Source: Argopecten irradians
Taxonomy: Eukaryota; Mollusca; Bivalvia; Pectinida; Pectinidae
DNA: 64,000 nt
Assembly: GCF_041381155.1 (NCBI RefSeq)
Contig: NC_091134.1
Span: forward strand, 31,439,540 to 31,503,539
Reading direction: 5' to 3'
The notes below the pieces were generated by a model. That model was not told the origin of the DNA. It saw only the letters and a list, made by a program, of their open reading frames with translations, and made no database searches. Every line of letters begins with the position of its first letter. The stretch's first letter is position 1. Shown one piece after another: positions 1-11,601 of the stretch. Position numbers and translations under genes: made by a program.

Positions 1-589
1 CGACAGCATAAACAATTAACACTCATCATTTGAACAATAATTGGTGTTTTATCGTGTATACATATGCTTAATTAACACAAAAAATGATATGAAATAATTT
101 AGTTTCCTTTCGGTGCATGCACAATCTACTCCATTCCATATAGGACATGGTGCCACAATTTTTTGGGATGCAATTAATTATTTTTTTTTAAAATATTTTT
201 ATCTTGAAGTAAAATTAGAAGCTCAAACTTTTCAATAGTGTTAATCATGTTTTTAGTTAGTAACTTTTGTTACTTGTAACTGATCTTGATAGAGGAAAAA
301 TACCATTTGTTATGGGTGGAGCATCTTTAATTGCCATATTTTGTGTACTGACTCTTAAGTACAATTCAATACATATACCCCAATAAAGATGATAGAAAGA
401 CAGAATTTTTTTCTCTTAAGTCTGACTGCTAAGGTATATCAGCATTCTAGGAGCTTCAATCAGATCGATATTAAGTGCTCCAGACAATTTTTGGAGCCTA
501 ATTGCATACGCACTTTTGAAGAAATGTGTACAACTCTGTGCGACCTAAAACTTAACACAGGTATTTAGATAAAAGTTATGTGGTTATTA
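1..589. other. AT-rich stretch, nothing recognised
   Basis: No convincing exon, repeat array or RNA gene is visible. Homopolymer T and A runs are common. It may be intron or upstream sequence of the HECT-type gene whose last exons follow, but no matching exon was found here. Confidence 0.4.
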
Positions 590-1030
590 GCGTAGCTCAC
601 CATTAGATGGTGGGATGGTGGGCTATTCAAATCGCCTTTCGTCTGTGGTCCTACGTCCTTCTGTCTTTTCGTTAACAATTCTCTTGTTACCGCTATTTCT
701 CAGAAAGTACTTAAGAGATCTTTCTCAAATTTCATATGTAGGTTAGGACCCTAGTTCATAGTTGTGCATATTGCATTTTGAGACAGATCGGTCAACAAGA
801 TGGCAGACAGGTACACACGTAGCCATCTTGGATTTTGATTATTGAAGTTTGTTATTGCTTTATCTTGGAAAGTACTGAAGGGATCGTTTTCAATTTTCAT
901 ATAGAGTATACATCTAGCTGTGTATGTAGTCAAAGATCTAAAAGCAGAGATCTAGAAAAGATCCCTTTTTTCCATTGTCGGACGTAAATCATTCTTTGGT
1001 AGGCACCAAGATCCATCTGGGATCTCCTGT
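590..1030 (+). repeat. dispersed element with two-copy internal repeat
   Basis: The left part has a G/T-rich head with a 'cgcctttcgtctgtggtcc' stretch, similar in style to the heads at 5981 and 38973. Two related blocks follow: 'cagaaagtact...' near 700 and 'ggaaagtactgaagg' near 866, each followed by a 'tttcatat' motif, with 'gccatcttggattttg' between them. This fits a short copy of a Helentron-like element with a repeated core. The right boundary is uncertain. Confidence 0.4.
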
Positions 1031-1220
1031 TCCAAGTTATCTCTGATATTAGTACTTGAAATGTGTAATATATTGATTAAAAAAAAAGATATGGTAAAAT
1101 TTTACATATTTCACTTTTTATGTATATCGTTTCACTTTGTCATCCTCTATTAATTTGCTTATATTTTTTTTAGCAAAAAACATTGTTCCTCTCGTAAATA
1201 TATGTGTTTGAATATTTTAG

Positions 1221-4200
1221 GCCTCAGCATACTACAAAATGGTCCTCTTCCGACCTTCATTCGCCATGATGTTTTAAATGAACTTTTCTCCAATGACGAA
1301 TCACAGTCCAGTTGCATCCAGAATTTGAGAATTGGGTTAGATGAGGTTGGAATTTATCAGGTAAAAAGAAAATGTGAAAATTTTAGAAGTCTTCAGCTCA
1401 CCCAGTTTGGACCAGAGGAAACTTTAAGGTCACCTGAAATGAATTCTCAAGTAACATGTTCTAATCATTATCGCGTTTGTCAGTATTGTTGGTAAAGGCA
1501 GGTAGGACAATAATTGCTACCTATAGATATTTCCTGAAATATCCATGTGACATTAGGTGATATGTACAGGACTTCTGGGCCTGATGTTTGAAGCACTGAA
1601 CTATACATTTTTGTTTTTGCAGATTGGTTCCCGTGTCCCATCTTTTGTCTTCCTGTTGAGGCCTTCCAATAAGAAACTAACAGTCAGAGCTCTGACTCAC
1701 TATTTGAAACCTAACTTTTCAGAGACAGGTTCTAATGGTAGAGTCCAGGAGGGAGCAGTGTATGCGGCCTTCATGAGGTACATTCGTGAAGTTGCCAGTA
1801 AGTATATAATAAAATTGTTAGATTTAGAAATCAGATCATAGACATAGTGTTGATCGAGTTGAAATTCAAAAGTGTAATCTTCATAGCTATGTAAATATTG
1901 ACTGTGGTTGACCCTTATAGGAGATTTAAGAAAAAATGACGACGAAGTTGCACAAAGGTACATCTGGGCAGTCAATGGTACAATTTTTTTTATTTTTATA
2001 CACATAAACATGGTGGGAACACAGCCCCTTGTGCATGATATTTCTTCAACATTAAATCTGCATAAATATACTGTATTTTATCCCTATTAAGAGTGCTTAA
2101 TATAATAAGGGTGCCCTCACATTTTTTGCTGAAAAAAATAAACTATTTGTCTTTGCTGGTGCTAATAAAATACTGTTTCAAATCAGTTAGATGCTTAACA
2201 TATCTATATCATCTTGTATAAGAACTAAATGTATTGCATTGGACATTTTTTCCGAGCGTTTACGCATAGAAACAGCAAGATCGCCATGTTGAAAACAAAA
2301 CATGTCACTTTAATGTTCCACAAGCGTGTGTGGATGAACTCTAACTGGCAACAACACGTTAACAATGTCTATACAGGTTTTTTATGAATACTTACTGTAT
2401 ATCTACGATAAAGGTTCCTAAATAACAGGAATGTTATCATTTCTAAGCATTTTATTGTCTGCTCTTGTCAGTATTTCCCATCTGCCACAAAAAGAAAGTA
2501 GCGATCGAAAGCACCATCTGCCATTTTGTGTATATGCATGGTAACAAACAGGCTAGCATGAAATTCCAAAATTCCATGAAATAGACACATTTTATCAGTG
2601 TTAAATACTTCTGGTGCTTACATTTCTTCATAATTATGTAATTTCAATACTTACTTGACTTAAAAACGTAAGTTGGTTAAAATAAGTTTAAGAAAAATAC
2701 GAAAAAAAGCAAGATGACTATAGTCTGTTTCAGAAAAAAAAAATATCTAAAAATGGTCTCAAATAACAGCTCCCCCCTCAGCCAATTACCCATGTATTTG
2801 ATACAAACTGGTTATGTTATTTGCTAGCCAACTGATGTCTTTTGTTCACGAAATAGGAACAGTAATTAAATTTAAGTCGAATCAAGCTGATTTTAGAACT
2901 CATCCCAAGATCTTTCCAATGTAAGTCTACATACAAAGTTTCATGAAGCTGAGTGCATACATATTTTACTCAATTTATCGTGTTCAGAAGGGCAATAACT
3001 CCGTTAATAACTGTCAAAACAAGCTGATTTTCGAGCTCGTCCGAGATCTTTCCAATGTTAGTCTACATACCCAGATTCATTAAGCTCGGTTCATATTTAC
3101 CCTAGTTATCGTGCTAACAAGGTTCAATAATTATTATTGCAAAGGTCAATAAATCAGTAAGTTACAGTCAAATCAGGCCAGTTTTTTAACTCGTCCAATT
3201 TTAGTCTAAATACATAGTTTCATGAAGCTGAGTGCATATTTACTCAAGTTATAATGTTCACAATGTCCCAATAATAATTATTTGTGCAAAGGACAATAAC
3301 TCTATGTTACAGTCGAATCAAGTTGATTTTCGAACTCGTCTGAGATTTTTCAATGTTAGTCTACATACAAAGCTTCATTAATATAAGCTTCGTGCATATT
3401 TACTCAAGTTATTGTGTTCACAAGGTCCAATAGTAATTATTAGTGCAAAGGGCAATAACTCCGTAAATTACTGGTGAATTAACCTAATTTTCAAACTTGT
3501 CCCAGATCTTTTCAATGGTAGTCTACATACAAAGTTTCATTAAGCTCGGTTTATATTTACTCAAATGATTGCGTTCACAAGGAAACGTTGATGGACGTCG
3601 CTCAGGTGACCTAATAAAAATGTAAATGTCAGTAACCTGTGAAACAATAATAATCCATTTTAAAATCTGAATTTACAAGTGTAGAAGTTTATACTTTAAT
3701 TGTTAAACTTGGAATTATTGATTGTGTAGAGGGCATGTACGTAACTATTATTGATTTTTTCCGTCGCCATACTGTGTTTGTACCTTTGAGATTCCGGATG
3801 TAAACTTTCTATGAGGTCACGCCATCTTTTCTGAAATCTCCTATAGGGGCTGATGGGTGGGAGCAAAAAGGTCAATGAATTGGTCAAAATTTCAATCTAA
3901 GAGCATAATATTTCCTATTTTCAATAAGAGAGTTCAAGGATTTTAATGTTTTAAACACCGTAGATCCTGTATCAAAGTGCTGAATATCAAAAGGGACAAT
4001 TAAAGGCAAATGCAGAAAAATATGTAGTGTTACATCATGTGGTCATTGATCATTGTTGGATACAAAAGTATATAGATACTGTAAACCATGTACATGTAAT
4101 AATCATTTTATTTCACACCAAAAACTATTGAAAAGTGTTTTGATAATTTATAGGTGGAAGAAGAGGCACATTGACATTATCAAACATCTTGGAGTTTGTC

Positions 4201-4413
4201 ACAGCATCCAGTGAAGAGCCAGCTGTTGGCTTTACTTTAAGCCCATCAATTGAATTTGTTGTTATAAGCACCAGTTTTATCCCAACTGCAAATACATGCA
4301 GTTGCTGTATGTACCTTCCACGACCAACATCAACATTGAAATTACCAGCAGATGACCAGCTTTTTGGTTTATATGACTTGGCTTTCCAAAACAAATATTT
4401 TGGAATACTGTAA
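1221..4413 (+). CDS. HECT-domain E3 ubiquitin ligase, G2E3-like, last three exons
   Basis: Three exons join in phase: 1221-1359, 1623-1797 and 4154-4413, each with AG/GT borders, ending at TAA 4411-4413. The joined peptide runs from SILQNGPLPTF through GIYQ, PSFVFLLRPSNKKLTV and REVASGGRRGTL to EFVTASSEEPAVGF and ends YFGIL. This is the C-terminal part of a HECT domain as seen in G2/M-phase-specific E3-like proteins. HECT enzymes accept ubiquitin on a cysteine before passing it to the substrate; the expected cysteine is visible in the FIPTANTC motif of the last exon. Upstream exons, and therefore the N-terminal domains, were not found and probably lie left of the window. The second intron (1798-4153) holds a tandem-repeat element. 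Intact phases argue for a live gene, but a copied gene fragment cannot be excluded. Confidence 0.8.
2870..3622 (+). repeat. Helentron-like element with ~145-bp core repeats
   Basis: About five copies of a 140-160 bp unit start near 2876, 3016, 3167, 3311 and 3472. Each carries 'caagctgattttcgaactcg'-like sequence, then 'agtctacatacaaag', 'tcatgaagct' and 'gggcaataactcc'. The array ends at 'gatggacgtcgctcaggtga'. It lies wholly inside the second intron of the HECT-type gene. The core does not match the cores of the elements at 4547, 5981, 8590 or 38973. Confidence 0.65.
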
Positions 4414-4546
4414 AGTGTGTTTTCCTTTATATGTGACATGTGACTCACTTCGATCTGTTAAAGGAAGTTGTTGTGTAGAGACTACAACACATTTTGAATT
4501 TCTATACACAGTTCATGTTATCTATGTTCACTGAAATTTTGAAGTT

Positions 4547-5402
4547 TTTAGGTCATCTGACCCGAAGGGTCACGATGAACTATAGTCGTCATGTTTCGTC
4601 CGTCTTCGTGCGCCGTGATTTAACATTCACATTTTGAACTTCTCAAGTTCTACCAGTGCAATTTGGCTGAAACTTGCATGAAATGATCCTGACATGGTCC
4701 CAACAAAGTGTTGGTATTTTTCGAGTCAATCCGAAATCCAAGATCGTCGCCACAGCTGCCATCTTGAAAACACATTTTGAACTTCTTCTCAAGTTCTTCT
4801 GGTTCGATTTGGCTGAAACTTGCATGAAATGATCCTGACATGGTCCTGACAAAGTGTTGTTATTTTTCAGTCGATCTGAAATCCAAGATGGCCACCACAG
4901 CCGCCATCTTGAAAACACATTTGAACTCTTTTCAAGTTTTCTGGTTCGATTTGGCTGAAACTTGCATGAAATGATCCGGACATGGTCCTGACAAAGTGTT
5001 GTTATTTTTCGGGTCGATCTGAAATCCAAGATGGCCACCACAGCCGCCATCTTGAAAACACATTTTGAACTTCTTCTCAAGTTCTACCGGTGCGATTTGG
5101 CTGAAATTTGCATGAAATAGTCCTGACAAAGTGTTGTTATTTTTCGGGTCAATCCGAAATCCAAGATGCCCAACACAGTCGCCATCTTGAAAACAGATTT
5201 TGAACTTCTTCTAAAGTTCTTCTGGTGTTATGTGACTGAAATGATCCTGATATGATATTGACGAAGTGTTGTTACATCTCTGGTTGTGCCAAATCGAAGA
5301 TGGCTACCGTGACACCATATCCTATTAATTTCATATATGAATATTGTCTAGTTAGTCCGATGACCGTTAAGGCCCTTGGGCCTTTTGATATAGTAATTAT
5401 AG
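4547..5402 (+). repeat. Helentron/'pearl'-like element, ~145-bp core repeats
   Basis: It starts at 'ttaggtcatctgacccgaag' and ends with 'ccgatgaccgttaaggccc' plus a small GC hairpin ('aaggcccttgggcctt'). Between them are about four to five copies of a 143-147 bp unit (near 4627, 4771, 4914, 5058, 5200) with 'ggctgaaacttgcatgaaat' and 'gccatcttgaaaaca'. The end hairpin and tandem core are typical of non-autonomous Helentron-type elements; the family name is an inference. Confidence 0.65.
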
Positions 5403-5492
5403 GGCCCTGCAAGATTTGGGTACACTATTGTAATTATACATGTAATCTTTTTGACAAGTCACTTGGCATCTCCTTATGTAAATACAATTGAT

Positions 5493-5980
5493 ACAATACA
5501 ATACAATGTTATTTTATTTAAGTGTCACACATCTTAAAAATAATTACAGTACCATATAAAAATATCCATCGCACACAATTATTCAAAGCCGTATTTGGCT
5601 TATGAGACACTAAAATTAATAAAATTTATATACATGTACGATTGGTGGTATCATAATTTGCATACAGATAGTACCGTCCGCCTATGATTCATCACATATA
5701 TTACTGCAAAATGAAATTTCTAACTTGTACTATGGTTCATCTGTATGTACTAGAACAATAATTAGCAATACTAAACCATGCAGCTTGTGTATTAAATCTG
5801 AACAGATATCATTAGGAAATTAAACCACAAGGAAATGAATTTCTCCCATACTTGACAGGGTTATCCCACGGTTGCTAGGGAAAAGACAGCTCACATGCAC
5901 TAGATAGTGACGTCATCAATACATATGGCAACAATTATCACTCACAGCGAAGTTCATATCAACTGAAGTTTCACCATTTT
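5493..5980 (-). repeat. degenerate 3' relic of a LINE
   Basis: Read on the minus strand, a decayed peptide with IHFL, DICSDLIH and VHTDEP lines up with the better-kept relic at 7308-7640. The right end of this relic runs into the element starting at 5981. Its 3' end, on the left, has a short ATTGT-type tandem run (near 5493-5512), like the microsatellite tails of some LINE clades. It has no intact frame. Confidence 0.45.
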
Positions 5981-7078
5981 TAGGTCATCTGACCGAAGGT
6001 CAGGATGACCTATTGTCATCGTGTTTCGTCGTCGTCGTGCGCCGTCCGCCGTGCATAAAACTATTTATACAAAAGCCTACTCCTCCTAAACCCTTGAGTG
6101 AATTACATCCATATTTGGTGTGAAACATCCTTGGGGAAGGACAATCATATTTTATATAAATGAGATAGGTCCGACCCCTAGGGGCAGAGGGGCGGGGCCC
6201 CAAAAGGGGAAATTTTCTTAATTTAAGCTTTTAAATCCTACTCCTCCTTTATCCTTGAATGGATTTCATCCATATTTGGTGTGAAACATCATTGGGGAAG
6301 GACAATCATATTTTATATAAATGAGCCTGGTCCGACCCCTAGGGGCTGAGGCCCCAAATGGGGAAATTTTCTTAATTTTAGCTTTAAAATCCTACTCCTC
6401 CTTCATCCTTGGATGAATTTCATCCATATTTGGTATGAAACATCATTAGGGACGGACAATCATATTTTATATAAATGAGTCTGGTCCGACCCCTAGGGGC
6501 TGAGGGGCGGGGCCCCAAAAGGGGAAATTTTCTTAATTTAAGCTTTTAAATCCTACTCCTCCTTTATCCTTGAATGGATTTCATCCATATTTGGTGTGAA
6601 ACATCATTAGGGACGGACAATCATATTTTATATAAATGAGCCTGGTCCGACCCCTAGGGGCTGAGGGGCGGGGCCCCAAAAGGGGAAATTTTCTTAATTT
6701 AAGCTTTTAAATCCTACTCCTCCTTTATCCTTGAATGGATTTCATCCATATTTGGTGTGAAACATCATTGGGGAAGGACAATCATATTTTATATAAATGA
6801 GCCTGGTCCGACCCCCAGGGGCAGAGGGGCGGGGCCCAAAAAGCGGAAATTTTCTTAATTTAAGCTTTTAAATCCTTCTCCTCCTTTATCCTTGAATGGA
6901 TTTCATCCATATTTGGTGTGAAACAACATTGGGGAAGGACAATCATATTTTATATAAATGATTCAACTAAGGAGTTCCTTGTATTGTTTATATTAACCGT
7001 TAACCAATACTTTATACTGTGACTGTTGTTTTGTGCCATGAGTCAGATGACCGTTAAGGCCCATGGGCCTCTTGTTCG
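5981..7078 (+). repeat. Helentron/'pearl'-like element, ~159-bp core repeats
   Basis: The head is 'ttaggtcatctgaccgaagg' and the tail 'gtcagatgaccgttaaggcc' with an 'aaggcccatgggcct' hairpin. Five to six copies of a ~159-bp unit (near 6077, 6235, 6389, 6549, 6711, 6871) carry 'tcatccatatttggtgtgaa', 'ggacaatcatattttatata' and 'ggggcggggcccc'. The ends match those of the element at 4547, but the core repeat is unrelated. Confidence 0.7.
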
Positions 7079-7105
7079 TTAAAGTATGAGAGAAAAAGAA
7101 TCAAA

Positions 7106-7245
7106 CATGGGTTTGTCAGGTGGACAGGGATATCTCAACCTGAGTGAAAGATTTTGACCATCAACTCTCGGCAAGCCTCTGGTTGATTAGCCAAAATCTT
7201 TCGCTCGGGTTGAGATATCCCTGTCCACATGATGACAGGCCCATG
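7106..7245. mobile_element. 140-bp hairpin MITE
   Basis: The two halves are near-perfect inverted repeats of about 55 bp: 'catgggtttgtcaggtggac' on the left and 'tccacatgatgacaggccca' on the right, with 'agggatatctcaacc' and its complement inside. No coding sequence. It sits just right of the Helentron-like element. Confidence 0.7.
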
Positions 7246-7307
7246 TAAGATTCTATAAATCCCTTTCTATAGTTAACCTGTTATAAACTTAAAATATGTC
7301 TATCTAT

Positions 7308-7640
7308 AATCTAACCACCTACGCTTCATCGTATTGTATAATGATTTAGCTAAATTATACTGGAGCTCATCTGTCTGTAGAATATAATAGTATTTATCTC
7401 TGGCACTAAGAGAAGAGAACTCATCCGATATTGAACTCGCTTGTGTAAATAAATTTGAACAAATGTCACTATAAGAAGCACATTCACAAAGAAAATGAAT
7501 TTTCTAAACAGAACAGGGCAGAGTCTCTGTTCCTTTAGTAGGTTAGAATAACTGTAAAATAAATAATTACTTGTATGAACAATTAAACATTTTGTTATGA
7601 AGTGGAAAGAAGATTTGAAATCAAACAAGCTCATATACCA
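7308..7640 (-). pseudogene. C-terminal relic of a LINE polyprotein
   Basis: On the minus strand one frame (about 7505 to 7310) reads IHFLCECASYSDICSNLF and continues through SLSARDKYYYILQTDEL to MKRRW. The H/C-rich start and the following helix-rich tail match the segment after the reverse transcriptase in Jockey/CR1-type non-LTR retrotransposons. Nothing upstream of this piece is intact, so it is a 5'-truncated old copy. The relic at 5493-5980 is a relative. Confidence 0.55.
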
Positions 7641-8589
7641 GTACCTTAATTACATTCAAGGTCATGACCTTCAAATGTGAAGGTTAACAGAGGGTCAGGA
7701 CTGGGGGAACTCTGATTCCTTTCAATTACATGTAATTGGTTTATAGACAAAATTGGTAGTACTCGGTTTTAGTTTCAACTTACAAGTAAAAGGGCAAGTG
7801 AACTCTTGCACCAAGGCACATCATCTGTCATAGACCTTTAAGGCCCAGTATTATGTTAGCACCATATAAATTAGTAATTTATGATTGTGCAAGATTAAGA
7901 CATTAACAAAAAGTAATTTGTTGACAACATCAGTATTAATAGTTGGATACAAAGGTGAACATTTCCTGGTTTTACATATGCACACATTGTAACTAAGAGG
8001 ATAAGTAAATGTTCTACAATACAGGTAGTAAAATTTCTAACTATCAACCCCCCACTTTTTTTTAATATCATTGATTATCAATCAAATTGTTTCCTATTAC
8101 CAGTATTATAATTAATATAATTATGAACATGAGCACAAAACCATGTGGATATCACTAATTTTAGTTATTGCAAATGTAATTGCCATAGGTCAATAAATGT
8201 TGATGAGTTATTTCTTGTTTGGTTTTCATTTACTGTAGAACCAGTGATAATCGTGAATGTATTATATTGTGACCAAACACACTAGAGCTACTTGCAATTT
8301 TACTGTATGAATTTGAAATTGAATGAAAAATAACAAATGACAACCAACATAATAGGGATAATGTGTCAGCTCACTTAGATTAAATAGGGGAAATAGACAG
8401 TCAGACAATTGTTTTAAATTTCTACTTCTCATTATAAGTACCAAATGGATATTCACTAAATAATAGTTAGAAATGTCCTAAGGAGATGTACAAACAGATT
8501 TTTCATTAATGATGACTCTGACCCCTGGAGCCAAAGTGGCTGTGTCAATAAGGGAAATACTGAAGAAAATTTTACATTTGTACATACAT
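7641..8589. other. unannotated stretch
   Basis: AT-rich DNA with no exon, array or inverted repeat that could be supported. Short open frames on both strands look random. Confidence 0.4.
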
Positions 8590-9466
8590 TTAGAAGACTT
8601 GAGACTTTGTCTCAGGTGATCTAAAAAAGCCCATGGCCATATAGGTTTTTATTGGATTGGGAAACATTAAAAAAAAAAAAAAAGACATTTTTATTTAAAC
8701 GATATTTGTATACCACTTAGTTTATATTCATGAAGACCTGGGCCGTGCACCATAAAACTTTCTCAGACAGATCTTTTACTGATCAAGTCTATGTAAAATC
8801 ATATACTTGAGTAAAAAATCTGTCTGAGAATAGTTTTATGGTGCCGGGCCAAGGTATTGGGTCTGTGACAAGCTGGGATGAAGGGCTACCAAGTTTGTTA
8901 AAATTAATGTGACCTTAACTTTCATTCAAGGTCACAGGGGTCAAATACACTTATATCTTTAAACGACTTGTGAATAACTGAGAGGCCTAGATACCTGATA
9001 TTAACCCTGGGATGAAGGGCTACCATATATGTGTGTTCAAATGAATGACCTTGAACCATGACATGGATCAAATAGGCTAAAATCTTTAAACAACTTCTTA
9101 CAAATAAATCAGAGGACTAGAGATCTGATATTGGGTCTGTGACGAGCTGGGATGAAGGGCTACCAAGTTTTGTTAAAATGAAAGACCTTGACTGTCATTC
9201 AAGGTCACAGGGCTAAAATCTTTAAACGACTTCTTGTGAATAACTAATTATAAGAGACCTGATATTGGGTCTGTGACATGCTGGGGCAAAGGGCTACCAT
9301 GTTTATTAAAATGAATGACCTTGACCTTTATTCAGTGTCTATTAATTTATCAAAAAATAGTTCTTTGTATTGCCTTAATTGTTTGCCACTACTTTATTCT
9401 TTGAGGTGTTGCATTGTGACAATAGTCAGATGACTATTACAGTAAGACTCATTAGCCTCTTGTTGG
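8590..9466 (+). repeat. Helentron-like element, ~125-145 bp core repeats
   Basis: Repeats near 8860, 8990, 9120 and 9250 share 'ctgggatgaagggctacca', 'aatgaccttgacc', 'ttcaaggtcacagg' and 'ctttaaacgacttc'. The right end 'agtcagatgactattacagt' with 'ttagcctcttgttgg' resembles the 3' ends of the elements at 4547 and 5981. The left boundary is guessed from 'gactttgtctcaggtgatct' near 8600. Confidence 0.5.
8739..8852. mobile_element. 114-bp hairpin MITE
   Basis: The left arm 'gggccgtgcaccataaaact' and the right arm ending 'ttttatggtgccgggcc' are inverted repeats, continuing inward with 'cagacagat' and its complement. It has no coding content and lies inside or at the left edge of the neighbouring array element. 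Confidence 0.65.
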
Positions 9467-9518
9467 TTATAAAGTTAATCCCACACACCAAACCGTAATT
9501 TATTTCTATAGGTATTAA

Positions 9519-10881
9519 TTAACTGTCATTGTTTAAACGTATTACTCTCAAAGATGTTACATAATCATTGATTCCAAAATTCACATCAAAACAAGGAGAA
9601 CTAACTTCAAGTGCTAACATCTGCATACACTGTTCATCAAGTTCAGCTGGAGAACCAAATATAGGCCTTTCATTATGCTCTCCTCTTAGGGCTTCTGAAT
9701 TGAAACTTTCTTCGCCAATGTTATTTAAAGCTTCTTCGTCTAGATCCGCACCAGTTGTATTTTGAAACTGACCGGCAATCCAGAGAGCTTGAGGGGATGA
9801 TTTCACTGTTCTGATTCTGTGAGCATCCCATGCCTGAGACCATACATGAAGTCTTCTGTTAATTTCGTTCATGTATATATAGTGAAGAGCTTGCAAATGA
9901 GTGATGTCCAAGCAGTCCAAGATTCCCTGGTCTTCCATATAATAGAACAAATTTGTAAAAAAAGCTTAAAACTCCTTCATAAACATCTCGCCAGAGACGT
10001 TCAATCCGTTGATTGTGCGTACTCTTCCCCGTTATAAACCCAGTTAATCCTCTCTTAGATAGCATGAAGTTTGCTACATCAATATTTTCCAGACCTTTAT
10101 CAGAACGAACTTTATTTGGTGTGCCATATTCAGAAACACCCGACGAAAAACATTGAAATACTGTTTCAGATCTGTTGTTGTCACAACACTTCAAAAACAT
10201 GATCTTTCTGCTAAAACCATCGATGCCACCTGCTATTACAAACCGCCACCTAACAAGTTTATGATTTGTGTCTATGTGCCACAAATGATTAGGTGCCAAG
10301 ACATTATACACACGTCTGTGGAGCCGTCCCTTGCATCTCTGAGATACTCCTTTAGAGTCTATACGGTGTATAGAATCCCGGATACGCCATCTTTGAACTT
10401 TGATATGTAGTTGCTTGGATAAAATTTGCTTTATCATATTTTCACCACAAAGTGGGAAATCTCCACATTTTTTTTTTATGTTTAGATCAAGCATATCATT
10501 GGAAATGTCACAAAATGACATTTTACTTAAATTGTAGGCACGCATTCTACGATAAACTGTGCTTTCAGAAACCTGCAGTATCTTGCATATATCAGATATT
10601 TGAAATCCATTGTCTAATAAATACTCTAGTGTACATTTTGGGAGGTCAAATACAGGTGCCCTGCCATCCAATGACACTTTGGCAGGAGGAGTGTGACCAT
10701 ACTTTACACATTCAGTTCTAAGTTTCATCATGTCAGAAGAGTTGACTATACCCAATGTTCCAAGTTCAACAGCAGATAGTTTTCCAACAATATCTGGCGT
10801 TATTTTCTCTCTTTCAAAATTGTTGTATGCATGGTCGAAGTCAAGCTTCTTGAGAATAACTGACATCTGATTGTCCTCCAT
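9519..10881 (-). CDS. SAM-HTH-DDE integrase-like protein
   Basis: The minus-strand frame starts at ATG 10881. Residues ~5-55 (LKKLDFDHAYNNFEREKI ... LGTLGIV) resemble a SAM domain. Residues ~85-120 contain a helix-turn-helix (ISDICKILQVSESTVYRRM). A retroviral-integrase-type (rve) core follows with candidate catalytic residues in LWHIDTNHK, VRSDKGLENID and NQRIERLWRDVYEG. The C-terminal part (MFYYMEDQGI to RVIRLNNDS) lies in a second frame, 9950-9519, so the reading frame changes once; this may be real decay or a sequence error. DDE integrases join DNA ends to a target. I found no terminal repeats or capsid gene, so it is best called a DNA-transposon-type (IS3EU/Ginger-like) or domesticated integrase; the family name is uncertain. 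It is uninterrupted by introns. Confidence 0.75.
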
Positions 10882-11189
10882 TTTTCGCTAAAAAGCAAAA
10901 ACATAAAAACAGATTAAATCTTTATCTATATATACAATCAAAAGAAGTTATGAGGCTTTTCTGTAATTCATGAATATATACAAAAAAAATTACATTGCTT
11001 ATTCAATATTGATAAAAGCACATTTTACATTGCCTGCTAATGAACATGTTTTTCTTTCTTTCTTTTTTTTTTTTTTTTTTTTGTTTGTTTTAAATCGAAG
11101 GTTCCAAGTCTGCTAAGACTACATTTTGGATGCCATTGGCCCATTGGTGACAATGTGACATATCACTTCATTCAGAAAATGCTCACTAA

Positions 11190-11250
11190 TTTGTTGAACA
11201 ACAACAGGCCCATGGGCCTTAATAGTCATCAGACATTAAAAGCTTTATGA
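11190..11250 (-). repeat. Helentron-like 3' end, inverted
   Basis: 'caacaggcccatgggcctta' followed by 'atagtcatcagac' is the reverse complement of the end hairpin seen at 7045-7078. Only this end was found; the body to the right is too worn to define. Confidence 0.5.
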
Positions 11251-11601
11251 ATGGGTATATACGATGCCTTTTACAGGTTGGGCACAAACCTGCATATGGG
11301 TAACAGTTACCTGTCTGAGTAATCATAAATTACCCAAATGAGGAATTTATGTGAAAGAAAAATCCATGAAGTTTTAAATTTTTTTATCAAAAAAGGGCGT
11401 AATAATTTTGATATGGCACCATTACAAACATAACTTAGTACATTTTTAAATGGGACAAACTTCATTGATTTAATTTTGGTAAAAGTCACAAACTAAAACA
11501 GGTTACTATGGTGCTAACAAAAGAACACAGGTAAAACTCATTCAACCATGACATTTACATTGAACTTCCCTGATGGGCTGTGCACTGTAGTCAATGGAGA
11601 A

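Noticed and set aside
4643-5129. 145-codon minus-strand frame at 5080-4643
   Set aside because: It lies entirely in the 145-bp repeat units of the Helentron-like element; the FKMAAVVAILDF text repeats with the unit.
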